Below, one piece after another: positions 10,549 through 19,288 of a DNA stretch of 52,155 bases (position 1 is the first letter of the stretch; every line of letters begins with the position of its first letter). Position numbers and translations under genes: made by a program. Source of the stretch: an uncultured Lachnospiraceae bacterium (lineage in GTDB: Bacteria; Bacillota; Clostridia; Lachnospirales; Lachnospiraceae). Location: positions 1 through 52,155 of the forward strand of contig CAMNDJ010000008.1 in the NCBI GenBank assembly GCA_946535225.1. The letters run 5' to 3'. The notes under the pieces are model-generated. The model was not told the origin of the DNA. It searched no databases and saw nothing but the letters and a program-made list of their open reading frames with translations.

Positions 10549-12221
10549 TTTTTCTTCTTAAGATCTTCTTCGTCAAATACTTCTGAAATAGGTGCCCCTG
10601 CAGGAACCATCGGATAAACCGAATCATCCTTGCCTGTCATGACATTTATTAAAACAGGCTTGTTTAACTTGATCGCCTTCTTGATCGCAGGCTCCATCTC
10701 TTCTTTCTTGGTCACAAGAATAGCCTCACAGCCTAAAGCCTTGGCAACGGCGCAGAAATCAACCTTATCTTCGAGTACGGTCTGAGAATACCTCTTATCG
10801 TAGAAAAGTGTCTGCCACTGACGCACCATTCCCAGAACCTGATTGTTGTTAACAACCTGAATGATCGGGATATCATATCTTGATGCAGTCGCAAGCTCGT
10901 TCATGTTCATACGGAAGCAACCGTCACCTGCGATATTGATAACGATCTTGTCCGGATTACCTACCTTGGCACCGATGCAGGCTCCAAGTCCGTATCCCAT
11001 CGTGCCGAGTCCGCCGCTTGATAAGAAAGTGCGGGGCTTGGAGTACTTATAGTACTGAGCCGCCCACATCTGATGCTGTCCTACGTCTGTAGTAATGATA
11101 GCTTCTCCCTTGGTGACTTTATCTATGACTTCAACCATATAAGGGCATGTAAGCTTACTCTTATCATATGAAAGCGGATAAGCATCCTTAAGCTCTGCTA
11201 TTCTGTCCATCCATTCTAAATGCTTCTGCGCCGGTAATACCTTGAGCACATCCTTTAAGCTGTCCTTGAGATTACCTATTACGGCTACCGATGCATGTAT
11301 ATTCTTATTGATCTCAGCCGCATCTATGTCGAAGTGGATTATCTTAGCCCCTTTGCAGAATTTCTTTGCATTTCCTATAACACGATCGGAGAATCTGGCT
11401 CCGAGTGCTATAAGAAGATCGCACTCGGTCGCACCGAGATTGGATGCCTTGGTCCCGTGCATACCTATCATACCGGTATATCTTTTGCTCCTGCCGTCAA
11501 ATGCACCTTTGCCCATTAACGTATCACAAACCGGTGCATCCAAAACTTCTGCAAGTTTGGCTACCTCTGCAGTAGCATCCGCAGCTATCACGCCTCCACC
11601 GACATAAAGAAGGGGTTTCTTTGAATTCTTCATGAGTTCAACCGCCTTCTCTATATCCTTGTCGGTATATTTATTCTCATATACCGCAGGCTTGGGTTTC
11701 TCTGCTTTATATTCACAGACAGCAGCCGTAACATCCTTGGTTATATCTACAATAACAGGACCCGGTCTTCCGCTTCTTGCGATTGCAAAAGCTCTGCGCA
11801 TGGTATTGGCTAATGTCTTGATGTCCTTAACAATAAAACCGTGCTTGGTAACGGGTGTGGTAACACCGACGATATCGACTTCCTGGAATGAATCTTTGCC
11901 GAGAGCCGGCAGATTTACATTACAGGTTATGGCTATCATAGGGATAGAATCCATATATGCCGTGGCGATACCCGTAACGAGATTTGTGGCCCCGGGACCG
12001 GATGTAGCCATACAAACACCGACTTTACCCGTAGATCTTGCATAACCGTCTGCCGCATGTGATGCACCCTGTTCATGGCTCGTAAGTATATGCTTTATCT
12101 CCGGATGCTTATAAAGAGCATCATATATATTGAGTATAGTGCCGCCCGGATAACCAAATACGGTATCAACACCCTGTTCTTTAAGACATTCAACTACGAT
12201 TTCAGATCCTGTTAATTGCAT
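10545..12221 (-). CDS. ilvB: acetolactate synthase large subunit
   Basis: 558 aa; MQLTGSEIVVECLKEQGVDTVFGYPGGTILNIYDAL, THEQGA-like TSHEQGASHAADGYAR, IAGDGCFRMNMNELATA. Confidence 0.95.
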   Translation of the reverse strand: MQLTGSEIVVECLKEQGVDTVFGYPGGTILNIYDALYKHPEIKHILTSHEQGASHAADGYARSTGKVGVCMATSGPGATNLVTGIATAYMDSIPMIAITCNVNLPALGKDSFQEVDIVGVTTPVTKHGFIVKDIKTLANTMRRAFAIARSGRPGPVIVDITKDVTAAVCEYKAEKPKPAVYENKYTDKDIEKAVELMKNSKKPLLYVGGGVIAADATAEVAKLAEVLDAPVCDTLMGKGAFDGRSKRYTGMIGMHGTKASNLGATECDLLIALGARFSDRVIGNAKKFCKGAKIIHFDIDAAEINKNIHASVAVIGNLKDSLKDVLKVLPAQKHLEWMDRIAELKDAYPLSYDKSKLTCPYMVEVIDKVTKGEAIITTDVGQHQMWAAQYYKYSKPRTFLSSGGLGTMGYGLGACIGAKVGNPDKIVINIAGDGCFRMNMNELATASRYDIPIIQVVNNNQVLGMVRQWQTLFYDKRYSQTVLEDKVDFCAVAKALGCEAILVTKKEEMEPAIKKAIKLNKPVLINVMTGKDDSVYPMVPAGAPISEVFDEEDLKKKK

Positions 12222-12289
12222 CTTTTTTCTCCTGTCGCATTGTTATGACCGCCCGATCCTTTGATCCCGGATCCGCGTTCAGTTTGTTC

Positions 12290-13960
12290 TTATTTGATCT
12301 CCAATATAGCTCCACGGTTTCCGCTTGTTACCATGGATGCATATCTTGCAAGATAGCCGGTTGTAACCTTGGGCTCTCTGGGTTTCCATTCACTCTTACG
12401 TTTAGCAAGCTCCTCATCGGACACCTTAAGCGTGATGCTGTAGTTATTGATATCTATCTCTATCATATCGCCTTCATGCACAAGAGCTATCGGTCCGCCC
12501 ACAGCAGCTTCCGGTGATACATGTCCGATCGATGCCCCACGGCTTGCTCCCGAAAATCTTCCGTCAGTTATAAGAGCAACCGTAGAACCCAGGCCCATGC
12601 CTGCTATCGCCGATGTAGGATTTAACATCTCTCTCATTCCGGGGCCGCCCTTAGGTCCTTCATATCTTATGACAACAACGTCACCTTCTTTGATCTTACC
12701 GCCCAGGATAGCTTCTATCGCATCCTCTTCACAATCAAATACCCTCGCAGGGCCTTCATGCTTCATCATCTCAGGAACGACTGCAGAACGCTTAACAACA
12801 GAACCGTCAGGTGCGAGATTACCCTTAAGTACAGCAAGTCCGCCTGTCTTAGAATAAGGATTATCTATAGGCCTTATGACTTCAGGATCTCTGTTGACAG
12901 CATTTTTGACAGCCTCAGCAATGGTCTTACCCGTCACCGTCATACAGTCTCCGTTGATAAGTCCGAGTTCAAGGAGCTGTTTGATGACCGCATATACACC
13001 ACCTGCTTCGTTAAGGTCTTCCATATATGTAGGACCTGCCGGTGCAAGATGGCAGAAATTCGGTGTCTTCTCACTTATCGGATTAGCAAAGGATATATCG
13101 AAGTCAAATCCGATCTCATGAGCGATGGCAGGCAGATGCAGCATTGAATTGGTCGAACATCCGAGGGCCATATCTACTGTCAGTGCATTAAGGATCGCAT
13201 CCTTGGTCATTATATCTCTTGGTCTTATATTCTTAGCGAGCATATCCATTACGGCATAGCCTGCCTTCTTGGCAAGTCGCAGCCTCTCGGAATATACGGC
13301 AGGGATCGTACCGTTGCCCGGAAGTCCCATACCGAGAGCCTCTGTAAGGCAGTTCATGGAATTAGCCGTATACATACCCGAACATGATCCGCATGTAGGG
13401 CAGACATTCTCTTCAAATTCACGTACGCCTTCATCGGACAGCTTGCCTGCAGCATGTTCGCCAACTGCCTCAAACATCGATGATAAGCTTCTCTTTCTTC
13501 CGCCCACATGACCTGCGAGCATAGGACCGCCCGATACAAACACGGTAGGCACATTTACTCTGGCGGCAGCCATGAGCAGACCGGGTACGTTCTTATCACA
13601 ATTGGGGATCATCACAAGTGCGTCGAACTGATGTGCAATGGCCATTGCCTCTGTAGAGTCAGCGATCAGATCTCTTGTCACAAGTGAGTACTTCATGCCG
13701 ATATGGCCCATCGCTATACCGTCACATACCGCTATGGCCGGAAACATGACCGGAGTACCGCCCGCTTCCGCCACACCAAGCTTGACTGCCTCAGCGATCT
13801 TATCAAGGTTCATATGACCCGGTACGATCTCATTATATGAGCATACAATGCCGACCATGGGCTTTTTGACTTCTTCCGCTGTAAAGCCGAGCGCATTCAG
13901 AAGTGACCTTGCCGGCGCCTGTCCTATTCCGCATTTCATGTTATCACTTGTCATGTCCAT
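12290..13960 (-). CDS. ilvD: dihydroxy-acid dehydratase
   Basis: 556 aa; [71 protein letters not shown]. Confidence 0.97.
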   Translation of the reverse strand: MDMTSDNMKCGIGQAPARSLLNALGFTAEEVKKPMVGIVCSYNEIVPGHMNLDKIAEAVKLGVAEAGGTPVMFPAIAVCDGIAMGHIGMKYSLVTRDLIADSTEAMAIAHQFDALVMIPNCDKNVPGLLMAAARVNVPTVFVSGGPMLAGHVGGRKRSLSSMFEAVGEHAAGKLSDEGVREFEENVCPTCGSCSGMYTANSMNCLTEALGMGLPGNGTIPAVYSERLRLAKKAGYAVMDMLAKNIRPRDIMTKDAILNALTVDMALGCSTNSMLHLPAIAHEIGFDFDISFANPISEKTPNFCHLAPAGPTYMEDLNEAGGVYAVIKQLLELGLINGDCMTVTGKTIAEAVKNAVNRDPEVIRPIDNPYSKTGGLAVLKGNLAPDGSVVKRSAVVPEMMKHEGPARVFDCEEDAIEAILGGKIKEGDVVVIRYEGPKGGPGMREMLNPTSAIAGMGLGSTVALITDGRFSGASRGASIGHVSPEAAVGGPIALVHEGDMIEIDINNYSITLKVSDEELAKRKSEWKPREPKVTTGYLARYASMVTSGNRGAILEIK

Positions 13961-13995
13961 TCCTCCATTGATACATTCCCGTGAGCACTAATACT

Positions 13996-15078
13996 CTATA
14001 TCCTGTCTGCTATGAGCGTTCCCATTTCGGCTGTTCCCACCTGAGGTTCGCCCGTCTTTGCTATATCTATCGTTCTGTAGCCTTCCTTAAGCACCTTAGC
14101 TACCGCATTCTCAACAGCATCTGCCTCTTTATCCAGGTCAAACGTGTAGCGAAGCATCATAGCTGCACTCAAGATCGTGGCTATGGGATTGGCGATACCC
14201 TTGCCGGCTATATCGGGAGCCGATCCGCCCGAAGGTTCATACAATCCGAACTTGGACTCATTAAGCGATGCCGAAGGCAGCATTCCTATAGAGCCCGTGA
14301 TCATCGAAGCTTCATCCGATAAGATATCGCCAAACATGTTCTCTGTGAGCATCACGTCGAACTGTGCCGGATCCTTTACCAGCTGCATTGCGGCATTATC
14401 CACCAGCATCGTGACAAACTCCACCTCAGGATAATCGGCGGCGACCTCTGTCACGACCTTTCTCCACAGTCTTGATGAATCAAGCACATTGGCCTTGTCT
14501 ACAAGCGTCACCTTTTTGCGCCTCTTACGGGCTATATCAAAGCCCTTGACCGCTATGCGCCTTATCTCATTCTCGTTATATATAAGAGTATCAACGGCTG
14601 TTGTCACTCCGTCGATCTCCTTGGTATATCTGTCACCGAAGTACAGACCGCCCGTGAGTTCTCTCATGATCATCATGTCAAATCCCTTGTCCGCCACGGA
14701 CTCCTTCAAAGGACAAGCCTCCTTAAGCTCAGGATACAGATATGCCGGGCGAAGATTTGCAAAAAGAGCAAGTGCCTTACGTATTCCCAACAGACCTGCT
14801 TCAGGTCTCTTTTCGGGCGGAAGCTTGTACCAGGGGGATGTCTGAGTATTGCCCCCTATCGAGCCCATTAATACTGCCTCTGAATCCTTGCATACATTGA
14901 TGGTCTCCTCCGTCAGTGGTACCCCGTATTTATCGATTGAGGCTCCGCCCATGAGCACATCTCTGTATTCAATCTCATGCCCGTATACCTCACATACCTT
15001 ATCAAGTACTTTCTTTGCTTCTGCGACTATCTCGGGACCTATTCCGTCACCGCTGATGACTGCGATCTTCATGTTCAT
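13996..15078 (-). CDS. leuB: 3-isopropylmalate dehydrogenase
   Basis: 360 aa; IAVISGDGIGPEIV, MRELTGGLYFGDR, DKANVLDSSRLWRKV, MLTENMFGDILSDEASMITGSIGMLPSASL. Confidence 0.96.
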   Translation of the reverse strand: MNMKIAVISGDGIGPEIVAEAKKVLDKVCEVYGHEIEYRDVLMGGASIDKYGVPLTEETINVCKDSEAVLMGSIGGNTQTSPWYKLPPEKRPEAGLLGIRKALALFANLRPAYLYPELKEACPLKESVADKGFDMMIMRELTGGLYFGDRYTKEIDGVTTAVDTLIYNENEIRRIAVKGFDIARKRRKKVTLVDKANVLDSSRLWRKVVTEVAADYPEVEFVTMLVDNAAMQLVKDPAQFDVMLTENMFGDILSDEASMITGSIGMLPSASLNESKFGLYEPSGGSAPDIAGKGIANPIATILSAAMMLRYTFDLDKEADAVENAVAKVLKEGYRTIDIAKTGEPQVGTAEMGTLIADRI

Positions 15079-15097
15079 ACTGATTCTCCGTTCCGTA

Positions 15098-15132
15098 AAA
15101 AAAGTGGGATACCCCTGTAGTATCCCACACTT
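15098..15132 (-). terminator. intrinsic terminator/attenuator-like hairpin between yajC and leuB
   Basis: Minus: GTGGGATAC-tacaggg-GTATCCCACTTTTTTT. Confidence 0.85.
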
Positions 15133-15145
15133 TCATATCCGTTCT

Positions 15146-15436
15146 CTATTCGGCCTTCTCTACCTGACTGATAGCGGCCTTCTGCATGGGAATACGACAG
15201 TTCTTGTTATTTCCGAACTCCACTATGACAGTGTCCTCCTGAATATCAATGACCGTTCCGTAGAAACCGCTGGTTGTCAGCACATAATCGCCTATCTCAA
15301 GTGCATTGAGCATAGCTGCTGCTTTCTTCTGCTCATTCTTCTGTGGCCTGATCATCAGGAAGTACATAATGGCACCGAATACCACGATGTATATGATCAG
15401 CACCAGGCCTGAATTGTTCTGCATAAAACTTTCCAT
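15146..15436 (-). CDS. yajC: preprotein translocase subunit YajC
   Basis: 96 aa; single TM, MYFLMIRPQKNEQKKAAAMLNALEIGDYVLTTSGFYGTV. Confidence 0.94.
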   Translation of the reverse strand: MESFMQNNSGLVLIIYIVVFGAIMYFLMIRPQKNEQKKAAAMLNALEIGDYVLTTSGFYGTVIDIQEDTVIVEFGNNKNCRIPMQKAAISQVEKAE

Positions 15437-15472
15437 ATTATCTTATCCTCCGATATTTTAATCGACTTTTGT

Positions 15473-15501
15473 AGTTTACCCAAATAAAGCCTGCATGTCA
15501 A
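15473..15501 (-). promoter_or_regulatory. sigma-A-type promoter for yajC
   Basis: Minus: TTGACA-17 nt-TAAACT. Confidence 0.7.
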
Positions 15502-15503
15502 GC

Positions 15504-15538
15504 ATACATATTGACGGAGGTATACATATTGACGGAGG
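15504..15538. repeat. 17-bp direct tandem repeat (atacatattgacggagg x2, 18-bp period)
   Basis: Exact copies at 15504-15520 and 15522-15538, immediately upstream of the predicted yajC -35. Confidence 0.9.
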
Positions 15539-15556
15539 CCCTCACTGCTCCTTCAG

Positions 15557-16057
15557 TCATATCTCATGTACTCTGCTCTCTTCATAGCGATCGTGCGGTA
15601 CCGGGGTGGCCGCAGGATAACCGACCGGGATAAGGGCAAATGACCTTAGATCATCATTAAGCCCAAGTATCTCATCTGTTTTTCTCATCCTGTCTTCATA
15701 AGGAGCTATCGACAGCCATACGCCTCCAAGACCAAGCGCGGTTATCTCGATCAGCATGTTCTCCACACAGGCCGACATATCCATGTCGGTCAGCTCCGGA
15801 TAAATGAGTCCGCTTGTTCTGAAGCATGGCACGATCACTGTATTGGCATTTCTCACACATCCCGCATAAGGACTCGCGCCGGCAAGCGCATCGATCGTAT
15901 TTCTGTCACGTACTACATAGAATTCCCACGGGCGCTGATTGCCGCCTGACGGACCAGCCATTCCCGCTCTTAATATCTTCTCAATCTTCTCGGGTTCAAC
16001 TGCCTTGTCTTCAAACCTTCTTACGCTGACCCTCTCAAAAATAGCTTTCATGTTCAT
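15557..16057 (-). CDS. nitroreductase family protein
   Basis: 166 aa; SVRRFEDKAVEPEKIEKILRAGMAGPSGGNQRPWEFYVV, ALGLGGVWLSIAP. Confidence 0.9.
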   Translation of the reverse strand: MNMKAIFERVSVRRFEDKAVEPEKIEKILRAGMAGPSGGNQRPWEFYVVRDRNTIDALAGASPYAGCVRNANTVIVPCFRTSGLIYPELTDMDMSACVENMLIEITALGLGGVWLSIAPYEDRMRKTDEILGLNDDLRSFALIPVGYPAATPVPHDRYEESRVHEI

Positions 16058-18211
16058 TTACCTCAGTGTAACGGCCAACATCGTAAGATCATCAAACTGC
16101 GGAGCATCTCCGATGAATTCATCAGTTGCATCCTTTACGTTTTTAAGAAGTGTTTCCGGTGTGGCCATCGGATCCTTATTAAGCGCATCTATCATGCGGT
16201 CTGTACCGAAGAGCTGACAGTTCGCATCGGTGGCTTCAGGCACACCGTCCGTATACACGAACAGGCACCCTCCTTTTTCCAGTTCCATCTCGTACTCGGT
16301 ATACTTGACGCCTCCCATGGCGCCTACCATCATACCGTGCTTATCCTTGATGAGTTCAAACTCACCGTTCGCCTTCCTCATAGCCGGGTACTCATGGCCC
16401 GCATTGGATGCGATTATCTTACCGGTACTTATCTCCAGGATACCGAGCCATACCGTAACGAACATGCCCTCGGCATTGCTCTCGATGAGCTTGTTATTGA
16501 CCTCCTCAAGTATTGTCTTGGGGCTTCTGCACATCTGTGCCTGGTCCTTAATGAGTGTCTTACTTATGACCATAAACAGCGCAGCAGGAACTCCCTTACC
16601 TGACACATCGGCCATTACTAATGCAAGATGATCTTCATCCAGAAGGAAGAAGTCATAGAAGTCACCACCCACTTCCTTGGCCGGAGTCATCGAAGCAAAT
16701 ATGTCGAACTCATCTCTGTCAGGGAAAGCCGGAAATATACAAGGCAGCATATCTGCCTGTATCTGCGTTGCCACATTGAGCTCCGCTCCTATCCTCTCCT
16801 TCTCAGCCGTGATGGTCTGAACCTCGTTGATGTAATCCTTGATCCTCTCAGTAAGGGACTTAAATGACTCTGAAAGGACTTCCGTCTCATCTCCGGTATC
16901 CACATCACAACGGAAGTCCAGATTATCTCCCTCAAGCGCTCTGACGCTGTCTGTGAGCTTGTTGATCGGGCCGACTATACGTCGCGAAAGCCTCAGCGCA
17001 GCCAGAAGAACCAGCAGAACTATCAGTAACACTATTATCCCCAGGAAATAGTATGCGATTTCGATTCTGTGGTTGGTTCTTTCTATAGCATTTCCCGTAA
17101 CTTCATTGATACTGCTGACAAGGCTCTTCGTCGGTGCATCAACCTCTTCTGCAGACATCAGGATAAAGAACGACCAGCCTACCGTCTCCATGGGAGCATA
17201 AGCCACATAATACGATTCCCCGTCAATGTTCATGACATCGACACCTTTTTCACCGTCTATTGCTTTTTTTACCATCAATGACAATGACGGATTGCCGGTA
17301 TTACGAAGATCATCTCCCTCAACCTTGGCCATAAGCAAGCCCTCCTTACGGGTAGAGAATACTATCTTTCCGTCATGATTGATCATCATCGCATCACCGG
17401 TCTCACCGATATCAACGCTTTCTACCAGTTCTCCCACGTTGTCCAGATACATTCCCGCTCCGGCTGCACCCTTGAATTCTCCTCCTGATACTATCGGAAC
17501 ACCACACATGATCCCGACTCTCGACGTATGAGCATCCTGCGAAACCGCTGTGTAGAAAGGTGCACCTGTCTCCTTGGCGCCTACATACCAAGGACGTGTA
17601 GTTGCTTCATATGGCAGAATATTACCGTTTTCATCAAATTTCTTACCTGCGATATAGTCTGCCTGAATCATGATACCCGTCTCGGTACCAATATAATCAG
17701 ACACCATGTTTTCATTATAATCATTGACTGACATCAGGATATCCTGGGCGTTACCGAGGGTCCGTACTTCATTTATTATTTCCTCATCATTTTGATCTGT
17801 ATTCTCAGAGAACAGCAACTGCATTGACAGCTTGCCGTCGTTAGCCGCATCCGGAAGCGGAACATCCATTTCAGGATAAGTATCGGCGTTGTCATATGCG
17901 GCCTGCGCTGCATGAGCGATAAGCTTGACATCAGTCTCAAAATCCATAAATACGCTATCCGCCAGATCCGCTTTGCCCTCAGCCATATCTACAAGGTGTC
18001 CGGTGATCTGACTCTTCATCGTTTCAGAAGACATCTGTTCCGTCATTTCGCCGGTCTGCTTATTTGTATTAATAACACTGTTTTTAATACCATTGATTAT
18101 CACATTATACATGAAGCTGATCACCAACAGCGAAATTATGGCAATAGCAAGCATTGCATTTCTGATCTTTTTGAGCATGCTCCTTTTAATGTTGCCGTCC
18201 CTTTTATTCAT
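16058..18211 (-). CDS. membrane sensor PP2C-type phosphatase (RsbU/SpoIIE-like; Cache-like extracytoplasmic region + HAMP + PP2C)
   Basis: 717 aa; two TM segments; HAMP (RRIVGPINKLTDSVRALEGDNLDFR); PP2C metal motifs (EVGGDFYDFFLLDEDHLALVMADVSGKGVPAAL, FDDLTMLAVTLR). Confidence 0.92.
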   Translation of the reverse strand: MNKRDGNIKRSMLKKIRNAMLAIAIISLLVISFMYNVIINGIKNSVINTNKQTGEMTEQMSSETMKSQITGHLVDMAEGKADLADSVFMDFETDVKLIAHAAQAAYDNADTYPEMDVPLPDAANDGKLSMQLLFSENTDQNDEEIINEVRTLGNAQDILMSVNDYNENMVSDYIGTETGIMIQADYIAGKKFDENGNILPYEATTRPWYVGAKETGAPFYTAVSQDAHTSRVGIMCGVPIVSGGEFKGAAGAGMYLDNVGELVESVDIGETGDAMMINHDGKIVFSTRKEGLLMAKVEGDDLRNTGNPSLSLMVKKAIDGEKGVDVMNIDGESYYVAYAPMETVGWSFFILMSAEEVDAPTKSLVSSINEVTGNAIERTNHRIEIAYYFLGIIVLLIVLLVLLAALRLSRRIVGPINKLTDSVRALEGDNLDFRCDVDTGDETEVLSESFKSLTERIKDYINEVQTITAEKERIGAELNVATQIQADMLPCIFPAFPDRDEFDIFASMTPAKEVGGDFYDFFLLDEDHLALVMADVSGKGVPAALFMVISKTLIKDQAQMCRSPKTILEEVNNKLIESNAEGMFVTVWLGILEISTGKIIASNAGHEYPAMRKANGEFELIKDKHGMMVGAMGGVKYTEYEMELEKGGCLFVYTDGVPEATDANCQLFGTDRMIDALNKDPMATPETLLKNVKDATDEFIGDAPQFDDLTMLAVTLR

Positions 18212-19286
18212 TCTTTTCTCCCTTTATCATAAAATTCTCTATATCCCGTCTTATCTCGTTGAATGCATCTGTCAGGATGTACTCGGACATATTAAGATTC
18301 GTATCTCCTATCCACTGCATATACATCCTCTCACAATCCCCGCACATGGGCTTAAGCCCTGCGCAGAAAAAACCGATGTCCTTGAGATCTTCATATAGAC
18401 AGTAGACTCCTTTTGAATTCGTACACAATGCGATCTGTATGACCCAATAGGGTTCATCACCGAACGAATCTATTATCTCCTGCATCTTTCCCGGTATATC
18501 AGCACCTTCCGAAAGCACATTGACCTTCACTATGCGCTGATCAATGTCCTTCTTTATATCTATGTTGCTCTCAGCGGGCAATGATTCTCTTATATGATCT
18601 ATGTTCTCCCTGTCCGGAAGGGGTGCCATACTGTACTCTACTCCCAGGCGTCCGTATATCTTTTCCGCGAAGTTGCGGACTTCTCCGGGTATATATATGG
18701 TTCCTGCATTATGCTTGGATACAGGGTATATCATAATGCCTTCGGAATATTTGTCGCACTTGCCGAGAAAGTAGCTGTTCTGCATCTTCTCGGTCATAAA
18801 GCTCCCAAGTCTGAACCCGGTGGGAACCATCCCATATTCACCGCATACATACTGTGTGGAGATATGGAATGTGACCGCATGCACGAAAAGTGCCGAAGGC
18901 TCCATCTCCTTGGCGATCTTAAAGGTGTAATCCACCATGGCCGCGGCAAGCCCGTAGTTGCGGTAATTTTTCCTGAGGATCTGCGATGCCGGCTCCAGAT
19001 AATCTTCGGCACCGGCAAATATATGGAATATCTCCAGGCCGACAACATTGCCATCCGCTTCAGCTACAAAGAATCTGTATCTGTCGCTTAGGGCGTCACT
19101 TTTAATGAGCTCCGGATCATAGAAGTCCTTCTTAAAGTAGCTCAGTCCATACTCTTCCGTGACTATCTCCCTGATCCCGTTCTCGTCGCCGATCCTGTAT
19201 GGCCGCATCAGGAATTCCTTGGTTATGCCGTCCTTAGATGTCAGTGTTATTCTCTTTTCATCCGTGATCTTATGATCAAGTCTCAT
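18204..19286 (-). CDS. GNAT-fold acetyltransferase-like protein with additional C-terminal domain
   Basis: 360 aa; N-terminal GNAT pattern (MRPYRIGDENGIREIV ... FFVAEADGNVVGLEIFH ... LRKNYRNYGLAAAMVDYTFKIAKE). Confidence 0.75.
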   Translation of the reverse strand: MRLDHKITDEKRITLTSKDGITKEFLMRPYRIGDENGIREIVTEEYGLSYFKKDFYDPELIKSDALSDRYRFFVAEADGNVVGLEIFHIFAGAEDYLEPASQILRKNYRNYGLAAAMVDYTFKIAKEMEPSALFVHAVTFHISTQYVCGEYGMVPTGFRLGSFMTEKMQNSYFLGKCDKYSEGIMIYPVSKHNAGTIYIPGEVRNFAEKIYGRLGVEYSMAPLPDRENIDHIRESLPAESNIDIKKDIDQRIVKVNVLSEGADIPGKMQEIIDSFGDEPYWVIQIALCTNSKGVYCLYEDLKDIGFFCAGLKPMCGDCERMYMQWIGDTNLNMSEYILTDAFNEIRRDIENFMIKGEKNE

Positions 19287-19288
19287 AA

